From Patella vulgata (Eukaryota; Mollusca; Gastropoda; Patellidae): 64,000 nucleotides of DNA. Shown here one piece after another: positions 11,221 through 23,019 of this stretch. The stretch lies in the NCBI RefSeq assembly GCF_932274485.2, contig NC_065882.2, positions 14,987,390 to 15,051,389 on the forward strand, read 5' to 3'. The stretch's first letter is position 1. Each line of letters starts with the position of its first letter. The notes under the pieces were generated by a model, which was not told where the DNA came from, did no database searches, and worked only from the letters and a program-made list of their open reading frames with translations. The position numbers and the translations under genes were made by a program.

Positions 11221-11597
11221 GCGTGTCTAGTGATTATTATTCACAGAACTGTGTTGTGTGATTAACCCAGTGTATCTTTATATTATCCAAGCATAACATA
11301 AAACAAACGCGTGAAGCTACAGGACTATAAATAATTGAAAGATTCATTCTAAACAATAGAAATGTTTCACTATATATATGCAAGGTCTGGCTCATTCTTA
11401 ACAATAGTTTTTCGTCTCACATGAATATACTACGTATCTATTGTTAATTAACCCATACTTGAAATTTCCTCCAGTATAATAAAATTGATTTTAGAATTAG
11501 ATTTTCTACTTGGGTGTATGATGCTCGAGATAACTTTTGAATAAAAACCGGACAGAAAAAGTACGTTTCTGTTACGGTCGATTCTCATGAATATTAG

Positions 11598-11740
11598 AGA
11601 GAGAAATGGGGTTTAACGGGCACTTGAACCAACTAGCTAGGTCATTTCGGGACTAACATGTGGTTCAATTTTATTTCGATAATTCGCTTGCGCGTGGGTC
11701 TTAGGCAGTGGGAGGAAACCAGATGACCCGGAGAAATCTC
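11598..11740 (-). mobile_element. SINE family S2, 5'-truncated, with target duplication
   Basis: Minus-strand copy of the S2 3' half, flanked by a perfect 12-base duplication CATGAATATTAG (11586-11597 and 11741-11752). The missing head is the truncation expected when reverse transcription at the target stops early. Confidence 0.85.
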
Positions 11741-11752
11741 CATGAATATTAG

Positions 11753-12631
11753 GAAGGTCAAAACTTGGTCATGTGGCATTTTTCAGAGAGATACCGACCT
11801 TCGTCAACCGTCATACAAGCGTATACTCGGTAATATTTTGATAAAATTTTCGTATTTTTTTTTCTTTTTAAAAAGTTTTTAATTCAATAGAAACTTAGAA
11901 AAACGGACGCCCGCCTTATATATTATCATTCAAGGGAACGATATAATATCTGTCACCCAGAACCTCCTAGTCCTAGTCTTCAGCGTACGGAGGGTCTTGG
12001 TCGGTCAACGTTTGCTTAAAAGTTCGATTGCCCATGAGTAACAGGGAGTCGAGTAAGAGTTGCGCCCCTTCCCGAAATAAATCACATAATTCATGCATTA
12101 TAAACAAACATGAATCGTGACGACGAATTAGGATTAATGAAAAATACAAAAACAAACCCAGATGGTCCATAAAAAAATAAGAGCGTTTTATATTGAACAG
12201 ACAATGCAAATAGATTTTCTGAAATGACAATTCTTAAATTGATTTCATGAGCGTCGACATCTTGTTTTAGAGCAAGTTACCTCCCTTAGATTTTGTTCAT
12301 GATAATGTAAAAGACTGGATAATCTAGCCAAAGACCTAGTTATTCTTAAATGTTGACAACCCATCCAGATTAATATTCGTAGAATATTTGACTAAATGAT
12401 AGAAATTGGGAACGGGGTAATAGCAACGGAAGGTCAACTCTAGGTAGATCAAGGGCAAACAACTGCGTTTTTGTATTCGAACCACAAATTTTTTTTTTTA
12501 CATTAAGTGTCATTATATTTATATTGTCTGACTTAGTTTTTGAGATATTTGACCCGTCATCTACCCATTTCGCTTTGACCTTTACGTACCTTACCATGGC
12601 ATGGTCAACAAATGTAGTCTATGAAACAACT
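11753..12631. other. No gene seen
   Basis: AT-rich. A short piece near 11955-12000 (CACCCAGAACC...CTAGTCTTCA) and one near 12377 recur joined together at about 33355-33420, so this is older duplicated sequence. Open frames here have no recognisable features. Confidence 0.4.
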
Positions 12632-13776
12632 GAAACAAGCCAACAGTGAGGCTGATGTTCCCCGCCGAAATCCTAATAGATGACACAAATTAATTAATTG
12701 CACATTTATCTTTTCCGAATGTATCGAGCAATCAAACTGATTATCTATACTTAGTCTAGCATTAAATGTTCACGATCAACCTTAGTCAAGATTTTGAAGT
12801 ACCTGGTTGTGAAACTATACACTATGTTTCATCACTCTCCATCAGCATCTAAGTTATCTTGTCCCAACGCATCGACCAATGGAATTGCTGAGCGTCAACG
12901 GGAAATGTTAATCATTAACTCAGCCAAAATATTTACCTAATGAACATCTACATCAAGTTTAAACATTATATCTCAATTAAAAGAAGAGTTGTTATGTTGA
13001 TGAATCTATACACAGCGTTTGATCGCTCCCACCAATTAGAACCAAAATTATCGTGTTCCATAGTCTCAACCAAGCCAATTGCTTATCTCATAGAAAATGC
13101 GCATGATCACACTCTGTCAAGGCATCCACCTAATAGACACCTACACCAAGTTTGAACATTCTACCTCAATTGTGTTCCAAAGTATCGACCAATTAGATTG
13201 AAGTCTCTACTTTGCCTAAGCAGAAAATGCCCAACACTATCACTCAATTAGAATCAAAGTTGTCTAGCTCCAAAGTCTCGATCAATTCCATGGCTTATCG
13301 CTCTGCATACCCTGAGCCGAAAATGCTCATTATCGAACATTGTCAGGGTATTGATGTGACAAAAATGTACACCAAGTTTCATCAATCTCACTTATTTAGA
13401 ATCAAGGCATCTATATTTCGTTTCGTTTTTATACTTTCGATGGACTACACTACATGAAGATCTGACCGGTTGTAGCGATAGGTCACGTCAGAGGTCATAC
13501 GAGAGGCTTCGACCCTATGAGGTCAGACATTTGATTAACCAATCAGCATTGATGTTACTAGTGGATTACCCACAGTTCCTTGCAAAACACGCCTAAAGCT
13601 CGCCGTAACACACCATTCAGAACACGTCAATGATAACAACTCTGCCAGATCCTAGTGTAGTAAAACGAAATAGGATCTTTGTTTTAATCAGATTGGGCAT
13701 TGACCTAATAAACACTTACACCAGGTTTGAACAACCCATTTTAATAGTCCCCTGCTTTCTTCGAAAGGCGGTGGAC
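12632..13776 (+). mobile_element. Tandem-core (Helentron-like) element, copy 1
   Basis: Starts AAGCCAACAGTGAGGCTGAT with a GTTCCCCGCC word and ends CCCATTTTAATAGTCCCCTG, then TTTCTTCGAAAGGCGGTGGAC. The end words GTCCCCCGCC and GGCGGGGGAC are subterminal inverted repeats, and CTTTC-TTC-GAAAG is a small terminal hairpin. The core contains diverged about 145-base units (ACCAATCAAATTGCTTATCT and relatives). An M1 MITE is nested inside. Placement with Helentrons is an inference from the end structure. Confidence 0.55.
13409..13695 (+). repeat. MITE family M1, copy 3, left-truncated
   Basis: Begins inside the element at ATCTATATTTCGTTTCG and ends TTTTAATCAGATTG. Nested in the Helentron-like element. 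Confidence 0.75.
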
Positions 13777-15039
13777 AAATAAATCAAATGATAAAACTCA
13801 ATGTGTGTCCATATACCAGATTGTGTATAGATTTCGGAGCTCTGCTATATTTACATGTTTGGTTATGAATCGTTTTATCAACTTTTTAGAAGTGACCTTG
13901 ACCGAAAATGACATCAACCCTATTTTAACTATTTTAAGAGCCTGTTGCACAAAAACTATACAGCCCATAATCTGATTCGATTGAACTGCAAGTTTCATGG
14001 ATTATTTACCTTTTATAGTTTCTGAGATATTAGCTTCTGTCAGGTTTTTATTTTGTCTTGTTTTGTTCTTTTTAAATAAAAACAACGTATTTTAGGGCCT
14101 CCAATTCACGATCTTCAAAACCTTTTTGCCGTTTTAATGTTCAACATGTTTTCGCATTGGGTCATGGTTTGTGTTTCTATCCCATGGGTGTACCTGACAA
14201 GGGACAGGGTCACCCGATGGACCTAGTTTCTTTTTTGTGTGTCAATGAGGGAAGACATGGAGGCAGACCATCATTAAATTATGTGCTAAAATATAGAATT
14301 TATAAGGAAACCAATAAATACTATGTGCTGATAATTCGAGAAGGCACCAATTTTAAATGTAATTTATTAAAGATGTCCCTTTTATTCACGTAATTCATTA
14401 AATATTCGCTTATTATTTCGCTAATGAAATAATAATTATTAATTACAGTTTTTCGACCAAAATTAATTTCAGAGTATTCTCCTTAGATATATGGGCAGAA
14501 GAACAGCAACAAAAAAACCCCCCACACATTCGTGATAGAAGACACGTCTTTAATAAATTGCATTTAAAATAGACGCCTTCTGGTATTATCAGCAGAGCGT
14601 ATTTCGTTTCGTTGTAAATTCTGAGACAATTCTATATTTTAACGCAGAATAAAAAATACGTGGGATATAAAGTAATCTCGATGATCAAGTCGTATTATTC
14701 CTATTTTTTGCCGTTCGCCATTCGTCGATTCTGGGAAAATCACAGACACCGCATTCAGCCTAACGAAAATTCGAGGAAAAGTTGAAGCCGGGCAGAGACA
14801 GCATTATCATAGAAGTCATTGGGAAAGAGCTGAAAAAACTGTACTATGATTCGACAATTTCAAGAAATCTACTCACAGCTGAGTTAGTGACCGTGGTATT
14901 CCCACGACAATAAAATAAACCAACCAAATATCCAGAGTTTATTTACAGTTACATAAACTGATGTATTTATAGTAATAAACAAAATCGTTTGTTTGTATTG
15001 CTGCATTTCCAAATAAAATTCACAAATGGATGAAATGTT
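13777..15039. other. No gene seen
   Basis: AT-rich. Short open frames (for example 14157-14393) have no recognisable motifs and no paralogous support. Confidence 0.5.
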
Positions 15040-17240
15040 TTTACTATAACACTGCCACTTTCACAATTTCAGTTCAACATCAACCTTGGTCGAACTGAAT
15101 GACAAAACATGGTTATCCACTCTATATAATCTATGTTATCTGAATTTAAATAACTATCGGGTTCTGGGGCCTCATTGGTAGTGTACGTTCTATCTTCAAA
15201 TAACAATTCCAACACAGCATATTATGTTTTGTCGCGGGCCGCCATTTTTAATCTGACTTGACCAGCCCAACCGACCTCGAAAGGTGGGTTAACCATGGTC
15301 GCAACTATGGTCTAACCATTTCATGTTCGGGTGCGCATTGTCGAGATCATTGTTGAACATTTGGACGAGCCGGAGGCGGCCCAGACAGAGGATGAGGGGC
15401 TTAAATTTTATGGAAGCCTATTGCGGCCATTTCATAATTTCGCGAGAATTCGAATGCGAGGTAACAATGCGAGAATCCAATGATCTCACCTTCGACTTCT
15501 CGCTATTGTAAATCCACGACATCTCGCTCACTCACTTTTGACTATGGCTCAGCTTCTCGCCTCGGAAGTGCAATTTATGCGCATGTCTACTGATTCTCTC
15601 TATAACTATTCAAAATGTGTGAAAACAATATAATTTCATTTAAAATGATATTAGAATATATATTTTTATAGGTCTGTGTTTTCTATCAAACTAACCGAAT
15701 AAAGTGTTTCGTACATCAATCGGTTTGTTCACCCAGTCGTTAACTTTTGAGGGTTGCGACGAGTCTTAACGGTTCGTCTTACATTTTACATGCTTATTAG
15801 GCATTGCGGTATACAACCAAAAATTGGGCCCCACTCTGTCCCTGGGGTCGGGCATGCAATAGGGATCATCCTTAGGGTGTAAGGAATGAGACGATCCGTT
15901 AAGACTCGTTCGCAACCCTCAAAAGTGAACGACGGGATGGACAAACCGACCGAGAAATCGAGATTGTGACGCAGCGAGGGCACGAGAACGCCAGAAGTCG
16001 GAAAATACTCAAAGGCGAGAAGTCGAGAGCGAAATCCTCTATGCGTTAGGGCTCGACGAGGGAAGTTAAAGGGTGACAATTACAGGTATGTCGTTAAGTT
16101 TTATCCATTTTAATTAAAAATTGAAGTAATAGCGAATAATTTACGCGTCGGGAGTCTCACCTGGAACAGTCAGTACCTAGCTAGGCCAGGGGTTCCCACA
16201 ACTTATTTTGAGCGACCCTAAAGTGGTTCGGCGCGCGGCCACCGATCCACAGCCGGCGCCCTGGTAGGGCGGAGACTATGGGGCCCTCCCACTAAATATT
16301 TTAAAAATTGACTACCGGAAACGCGTTTTGCAATCATTTCCGAAGAAGAACCTACAGAAAGGCAATCATAAACTCGCCCCGCAGCCGCTAACGGTCAACT
16401 GTCCTACCTACCCTTACTCATCGAATTCACAAACAGACATTGAAACACAAAAATATTCGTTAGCCCATGCAACTCTGCATTTAAAGTATCAAGCGACCAC
16501 ATTTGGTCTATTTTAATCCAGTAACACTTTGTAAATTATATTCGTAGTTTAATCTTGATGAATTTTGTGAATGATACGCCTAAGTTTAGTCTCTGTAAAT
16601 TATCTTTAAATCCTGGTGAATGTTAAAACACTTAATTAACATACATTATGCAAGAGCTAAATCTGTCTATTGCAGGTCTTTCTTTAGGCCTGAAATGTTA
16701 TCTAAATTATTAATTAGACATTAATTAACTTATCCAGACCATAATCAACTCTAGATGGCATCGCTAGCCTGCGATCTTAAGTGGATTGTGAGCCGATTTA
16801 CTGCATAACTTAACTTCTCGATTAAATGGATAATCGAGACTATGCTGTTTATCGTACTGACTTTAGTAATGATGACCGAGGCTAGGCAGAAATTTCATTC
16901 GCTTAGTTCTCGGTTCATAGTGGATCAATTTGAATGAAATTTTCAGCAAATTGCCTTTACCATATCTAGTTTTTAATTATTATAGTGAGAACTGTCAACT
17001 CGTTATCGAATCTCCCATAATGTATCTTTAATTTGCGAGTCGGTGAATCCTAGAAATTATGTGGATCTGTGACGACATATCTGTTAGCCCGGCGGTTTGA
17101 TGACATTAAAGGGGCAGTCTGGGGTTAGATGCCAAATTCAACTGTCACTTGAATAATGGAATTTTGCATAAATTAATTAGTTGTGATGTTTATTGGGATA
17201 AGGGGATATTATAAAGCTGAAAAGAACCCGAGGCCACTTT
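15040..17240. repeat. Duplicated block upstream of lectin copy B
   Basis: Co-linear with about 31905-34250 upstream of lectin copy D: shared words run from CACTTTCACAATTTCAGTTC through CGTTAACTTTTGAGGGTTGC to CTGAAAAGAACC(C/T)GAG. It contains a foldback-like pair around 15735-15760 and 15905-15925 (TTTTGAGGGTTGCGA and its complement). The open frames at 15786-16079 and 16328-16516 fall in non-conserved reading and are not believed to be genes. Confidence 0.7.
16640..17027 (+). mobile_element. TTAA-flanked MITE family M2, copy 1
   Basis: Ends ACATACATTATG and CATAATGTATCT, with TTAA on both sides. The paralogous block near 33790 has the empty site (AACACTTAATTTGCG). Non-coding; the body contains TTGCAGGTCTTTCTTTAGGC and CAGACCATAATCAACTCT. 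Confidence 0.8.
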
Positions 17241-17420
17241 GTGACAGAATTAAATATAAAAGTAGGTGTGCACGTAAACGGACCCTTGACAGTTGGAGTT
17301 CGATATAAGCACACTTCATGGCGCATACCGGTCTTTGTAAGCCCTAGTTCTGCCCAGTCGGAGCTGAAAGGTAGGATGTTACACCCTACTTCGTTTTATT
17401 TCATTTCAATGAAAGACAAT
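17241..17420 (+). mobile_element. SINE S1-like 3' remnant in the lectin upstream region
   Basis: TGACAGTTGGAGTTCGATAT through AGCCCTAGTTCTGCCCAGTC and a TTTCATTTC-type tail. The same diverged copy lies before lectin copies C (about 26270-26340) and D (about 34185-34320), so it predates the gene duplications. Confidence 0.7.
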
Positions 17421-18474
17421 GCCATGACGTTGGATAGAACACACATCACTACGCTCGATAGCCATAGCAAAGATACTTCATCCATGGTTAGATGATTGGC
17501 TTACATTCCTAGAATGGGCAGTGCTTCGGCCAAATCACTGTTGCTTTAGATTTGTTGCTCAGTTCAAAACAACAGATATCAGAACCAGGTCGGTTGTGCG
17601 ATCCCTTCATAAAATTCGCGGCGCTTCGTCCGGATAGCACGAGTTTCTATTTGTTGCTCGGTTTGGTTGGAAACACCATATGCCAACACAGTGTTATGTT
17701 TTTCCTGTTATCGATGGAAAATTTCTTTGCTGTAGTTTGTATACTCGCCTTTGTGGAAAGCAGGGATGTCCTGTACCGCAAGGTGAATTTAGATGGTTCT
17801 GTCATTATGGGTTATAGTTTTTCTCAAAATGGCGTTTCCCTCAACCGCTGTGTACTTCGACTCCTGGGTGTAAATTATTTCACTTTGATTCCAAATCCCG
17901 TTATTTCCTAAATTCTACAGCTGCGTCTTCACTAAATATTACGACATTTTATGGACTCGACAATTGGGCAGGTAAGAGCTACTTTTAATTGGGATATATC
18001 TGGTGTAACGATTCAGGTATTAGGGAGGGTCATCAGATAAAGGTGTAGATTTAAGGAGCCACGGTGGGACGAAAATACGATGTACCGTGTATACGTTAAA
18101 GAAAAATGGATAGTCGGAATTCGAAATAAGAATAGGCCTGTTCAAAATCCCCCTCATAGCATACATGTTCCTCTGTATTTTCAAGCGTGGATTCCCTGTC
18201 AGTGGTGTAGGACGGAGTGCCTGAAGTATATTGAATTGCTTTTAATAATTCGCTTGTACACTGGGGTCGTTTAATGTGTGTGTGTGTGGGGGGGGGGGGT
18301 ACCGGAGTCCTCGGGCAAAACCGAAAGATTATTGTGTGATGATTAATTACTGCCATCAAATTTATGACGTATTTACCCCCCCCCCCCCCGGTCTTCAAGG
18401 GACATCCTAGGTACACACTGTTCGATGAGATATTTTAATTATTCCTAGTCAACAGCGGTGGTTCATTCATCTTT

Positions 18475-19264
18475 AGACCGGGAGCCCAGGGGGTCAACCT
18501 AGCTGAAAAGTGTACCAATTTTCTCCTATATGGTATCAATGTATGTATATCTGGTATCATCAGAATGTAAGTCTGCCGGGTTTCTGGTGGTGGGTGTGGT
18601 AATCCACGCCCTAAATGCCATGATCCCCAACTAGGCTGGATTAGCTCAAAAGTGTACCACACTAAAATCTTACTGCAGTGTACCGTACATCTTCAGGTAT
18701 TGCAAAACACTCTGACAGACAGTGCCGACTAATCTATCCTAGTTGTGGGTCGTGTTATTTTGGGCGTGTCTGTTAGGGACATCACACCGCACAAACTGTC
18801 TGGCAGTGGTCATTCATGATTCCTGTGGTGGTACTGAACAACTCCAAAGCTGTTTTAGGTGGTACAGATTTGAGCTAATCTAGCCTAGCTTTGGTCTGGA
18901 AATTAGATAACTCTTGTCAGGGATACTCCATCACTACAAATAAAATAAAACCAAGTACGAACAAACAAATGTCTGGCAATTACATAGCTCTGTCAGGGGT
19001 ACCCCACCACTAGAAATGTCTGTCAGAGTGTTTTTGTAATACCTGAAGATGTACGGTACATTGCTGTGCGATTTTCATGTGGTACACTTTTGAGCTAATC
19101 TAGACTAGTTGCTGGGCATGGCATTTTGGGCGTGGAATACCACACCCACCACCAGAAACCCGGCAGACTTACATTCTGATGATACCAGATATACATACAT
19201 TGATACCATATACGAGAAAATTGGAAAACTTTTCAGCTAGGTTAACCCCCTGGGCTACTGGTCT
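18475..19264. mobile_element. Foldback element FB3 in intron 1 of lectin copy B
   Basis: Inverted arms of about 240 bases (18475-18716 and 19018-19264) share AGCCCAGGGGGT, TAGCTGAAAAG, TTACATTCTGATGATACCAG and ACCTGAAGATGTACGGTACA, with a loop of about 300 bases. It is absent from intron 1 of copies C and D. No open frame of interest. Confidence 0.8.
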
Positions 19265-19989
19265 GCTTCATAGCGTTTCGAGTTAAAATATCCTTTCTCA
19301 AATGTACTGCTGCTGCGCAGATGATTTCTAAATATCTATTAATGTCAACTTTCTCCGCCGACATCGTCGTTTGATCCAGCAGTTATACAGCTCTGTTAGC
19401 CTCTGCTACTCTTTTAAGGGAGTGTTGCCCCCCACCCTATCTCGTTTGTTAATCAATAAGGTGATCATGGTTTATATTAAATATTCACCTTATTTTAGGC
19501 ATTGAAATCCAGCTATCCCCACATATATCGTCTTATCAAAACCCACAGTCGAAATTACGTAAAAAGCTTCCCTAGAAAAACTGAGTCTCATGAATACTCC
19601 GCTCTGGTGTCGACACTCCATTTCAGCCACTGGATTATACGAATTCTGTAATAGACCACGAAGCTTATTTTATGTTATTTAGTAGTAACGATAGGCCATT
19701 TGCATTTTTCTTTCAAATATCAAATTTATCAAGGCTGAATCCACGCTAAAATGTACTCTGATTATTTAATTAAAAAAAAATAAAAATACAAAGGCTAGAT
19801 AATGCCCCGACTTGGATTCAATCGGATTTCAAACTTCCTATTATTATAATTTTAGGACAACAAAATAGCGGCGGATGTAGCATAGGTCGTTGAATTTTCA
19901 ATTCCACATATCTTTGTAAATACGGAGCAGAACCATTTGTGGACAGCTATTCCTATTATATCAGAGATTCATATTTCACAATATTGAAA

Positions 19990-20205
19990 GACAGAGAAAT
20001 GGCGTTTAACGTCCACTCAACACAAACTAGGTCATTTCGGAACTAACATATGGTTCAACTTTATTTCAATAATTCGCTTGCGCGTAGGGGTCCTTATCAG
20101 TGGGAGGAAAACAGAGAACCCGGAGAAAATCCATGAGTTTGGACAGACGACCCTACTCTTTGTCACGTACAACCGGGGAATCGAAACCACGCCAGTTGAC
20201 TCATC
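19990..20205 (-). mobile_element. SINE family S2
   Basis: Minus-strand copy: AGAGAAATGGCGTTTAACGT at the tail side through CGTACAACCGGGGAATCGAA (box B region). The head is truncated. Confidence 0.75.
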
Positions 20206-20973
20206 ACAATATTGTAGTGCTAATTCTTATAGTGCTAAAATGGCGCATCGGAATTGAATATGATTATGGAGTATTTAATTCATATATAATAATACTTACT
20301 TTCAGAAATTAATGGTCATAATTATTACATGGAAGATAAAGGTTTTTTTTTAGTTTTTTTTCCACAAAAATGTAGAAAACTGTGATGTTGAAGACTATCC
20401 GTTATTTGGTGGAAAGTTTTGTATGCGATTTTTCAATGATTTTAAAAACTGGAATGCTGCAAAGACAGTTTGTACAGAAGAAGGGGGCCAACTCCTCACT
20501 ATGAAGTCAGATGATTTTTTTCTGAAAAAAGAGGTGTTGGCGAAAATAGATCAAGGTTAGTGTGTTTCGAGAGTGTCTGGCAAGGGACAACCGTTCGAAT
20601 AGTCGGACAAACCGAGGCCCCGGTACACATTGGCGTGCACGTAAGAAAACCACTGATAGTAGGAATTTTGAAAAGTAAAACAGTTAAGTTCATGAAAGAA
20701 TTCTCAAATAACGATTTTGTAATTCATAGAACTGTTTCTATCTGTAATTTAGGGCACCGATATTGGATGAACGGTAATAATCTAAATACAGACGATGTCT
20801 GGAAGTGGAGTGATGGATCTAAAATAGAAATCAACCAATGGTCACCCAATAAACCAACTCCCAAGGGCTTTTTTGGTAGCTGCATGTCCTTTAACAGCAA
20901 TAATGATCATTTGTTTGGTGATGACGTCTGTTTTCTTGCTATGTGGTTTGTCTGTGAAAAAATGAAATTGTAG

Positions 20974-21330
20974 AATGTCGTCATTGCACGAGGAATTATC
21001 AACAATAATTTATATTAACCATAGCTGAACATTTTTGCCCGTCTTCATCGGCCCGGGGAGTGGTGTGTGTGTGTGTGTGTGTGTGGGGGGGGGGTTGTAA
21101 GTGTCGGAATGGTTAATAATGTTAGCCCCAAAATGACCTAGTTGGTATGGGTTGGACATTACCCCCCCCCCCCCGTCTTACTTACTCCCGTTAGCCAACC
21201 TGCTTCAGAAGTAGGACGTTAAATCCCATTTCAGTTCACTAGACACGTTATCTATTGCGCATTAGTATAGCTTTTCACTACAACATGTCTGTACGCAGCG
21301 CCCACAGCCCAAGACCTAGAGTTCCGTTAC
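20974..21330. other. 3' flank of lectin copy B with low-complexity runs
   Basis: Contains a (TG)n run followed by a G run, and a C run near 21165. The same flank, without these exact runs, follows copies C and D. No gene. Confidence 0.5.
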
Positions 21331-21334
21331 TTAA

Positions 21335-21715
21335 ACAAACATTATTCAAGAGCTAAATCTGCTTATTGTGGGTCTGTCTTTGTTTAGGCCTCAAAGGTTA
21401 TCTAAATTATTAATTAGACATTAATTAACTTATCCAGACCATAATCAACTCTGCGATATTTACTGGATTAGGATCCGATTTGCTGCTCAACTTTCATTCA
21501 TGATTTAATCATGAAATGGATAATGTTTTTTTATCGTACCGACTTTAGTAATGATGATCGAGGCTAGTCCGAAAATTCAATCGCTAAATTCTCGATTCAG
21601 AGTGGATGAATTTGAAATTTTCAGCAAATTCCGTTTACATTATCTAGTTTTTAACTATTATATGGAGAACTGCCAGCTCTTTATGTAATCTCCCATAAGG
21701 CATCTTTAAATTGCG
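21335..21715 (+). mobile_element. TTAA-flanked MITE family M2, copy 2
   Basis: TTAA at 21331-21334 and 21716-21719. The paralogous 3' flanks of copies C (about 28945) and D (about 37017) read GTTACTTAAATTGCGAC with a single TTAA, so insertion and target duplication are directly visible. Confidence 0.9.
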
Positions 21716-22015
21716 ACTTTATTTATCTGTGGGCCTATTTAGTATTCTGTGCTTAATAAGTATATTAATATGGATGAATAAGCATACTTAATATGTATGA
21801 ATGAGTGCCTCATGAAACTAAAATACAGAGCTATGGAGTACATGGGTGATTAATTATGTATTCTGGTAGATGGATTAATAAAATGACTAGTCGTGTATGA
21901 ATGAATATGGACCCCCTACCCTCATTAGTTTATTTGCTTTATGTAAAATGAAATGCAATGGAGTTTAACGCCCTATTTTTCTGCTTCGAAGAAATGAAGG
22001 CGTGTTGCTTTGTGT

Positions 22016-23013
22016 AAACAAGCCAACAGTGAGGCTGATGTCCCCCGCCGAAATAGGAAAATAATTAGAGGACACATATAAATTTATCACAAATAAGCGG
22101 AACGGACAGACAGACAAACAGACAGACGGACGAACCCATTTTAATAGTTCCCTGCTTTCTTCGAAAGGCGGGGGACAATCAAAGTAGGAGAGTTATTGTT
22201 TTCCAAAGTCTCGACCAATCAAATTGCGTATCGCTCTGCTTACCCTGAGCAGAAAATGCTCATTATCAAACTTAGTCAAGGTATTACTGTAATGAAACTA
22301 TACACCAAGTTTCATCAATCTCACTTAATTAGAACTAAAGTTATCGTGTCCCAAAGCATCAACCAATCAAATTGCTTATCTCTGCTTACCCTAAGCGGAA
22401 AATGCTCATCTTCGAACTCCATCAAGGCATTGACCTAATCAACACATACACCAAGTTTGAACATTCTAGCTCAATTAGGAAGAGAGTTATCGTGCCCCAA
22501 AGTATCAACCAATCAAATTGCTTATCTCTGCTTACCCTAAGCGGAAAATGCTCATCTTCGAACTCCATCAAAGCATTGACCTAATAAACACATACACCAA
22601 GTTTGAACATTCTAGCTCAATTAAAAGTTATCGTGTCCCAAAGCATCAACCAATCAAATTGCTTATCTCTGCTTACCCTAAGCGGAAAATGCTCATCTTC
22701 GAACTCCATCAAGGCATTGACCTAATCAACACATACACCAAGTTTGAACATTCTAGCCCAATTAGGAAGAGAGTTATCGTGTCCCAAAGCATCAACCAAT
22801 CAAATTGCTTATCTCTGCTTACCCTAAGCGGAAAATGCTCATCTTCGAACTCCATCAAGGCATTGACCTAATAAACACATACACCAAGTTTGAACATTCT
22901 AGCTCAATTAGGAAGAGAGTTATTGTGTCCCAAAAAGTGTGACGGACGGACAGATAGACAGACGGACGAACCCATTTTAATAGTCCCCTGCTTTCTTCGA
23001 AAGGCGGGGGACA
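22016..23013 (+). mobile_element. Tandem-core (Helentron-like) element, copy 2
   Basis: Begins AAGCCAACAGTGAGGCTGAT then GTCCCCCGCCGAAAT. Ends with repeated GACGGAC/CAGACAGAC words, CCCATTTTAATAGTCCCCTG and GAAAGGCGGGGGACAA. Homologous to 12632-13776 and to minus-strand pieces at 24410, 27095, 30850, 35060 and 40855. The core is a tandem array described separately. Confidence 0.6.
22341..22920 (+). repeat. Tandem array, about 145-base unit x4
   Basis: Units begin at 22341, 22487, 22628 and 22774 and end at 22920 (periods 146, 141, 146, 146). Each contains CAACCAATCAAATTGCTTAT and TTCGAACTCCATCAA. A more diverged unit precedes the array. The open frames across it (22196-22871) simply reflect the repeat. 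Confidence 0.9.
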
Positions 23014-23019
23014 AATATC

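Larger units (their letters stand above)
10409..11597. other. No gene; holds two hammerhead-like motifs
   Basis: AT-rich, without supported coding sequence. Two TTGATAAC...CGAAACGTCG motifs (10854-10888, 11187-11220) are listed separately. Confidence 0.5.
17696..20973 (+). pseudogene. PAN/C-type lectin family, copy B, frameshifted
   Basis: Exons 17696-17971, 20376-20555 and 20753-20973, with clean GT/AG borders in phase 1. Exon 1 begins at an ATG before a hydrophobic signal peptide (FFAVVCILAFVES) and enters a PAN/Apple-like domain. Relative to copies C and D, 10 bases are missing just after the NRC codons, so the frame is lost in exon 1. Exons 2 and 3 keep an intact frame: FCMRFFN, NWNAAKTVCTEEGGQLLT, then W.W.DGS, NKPTPKG and FVCEKMKL. 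The EPN-type sugar motif is replaced by KPT. Intron 1 carries a foldback element and an S2 SINE. It could still yield a lectin-domain-only product if transcription starts downstream, but no evidence for that is seen. Confidence 0.8.

Noticed and set aside
15786-16079. 97-residue minus-strand open frame in the duplicated block
   Set aside because: The paralogous block at about 32,600-33,150 does not keep the frame.
18285-18390. Long G and C runs
   Set aside because: Simple low-complexity runs whose exact lengths are unreliable; no structure or function is claimed.
22341-22920. Regular repeat spacing reminiscent of CRISPR
   Set aside because: Units are about 145 bases with no unique spacers, in animal DNA, and belong to a dispersed repeat family.
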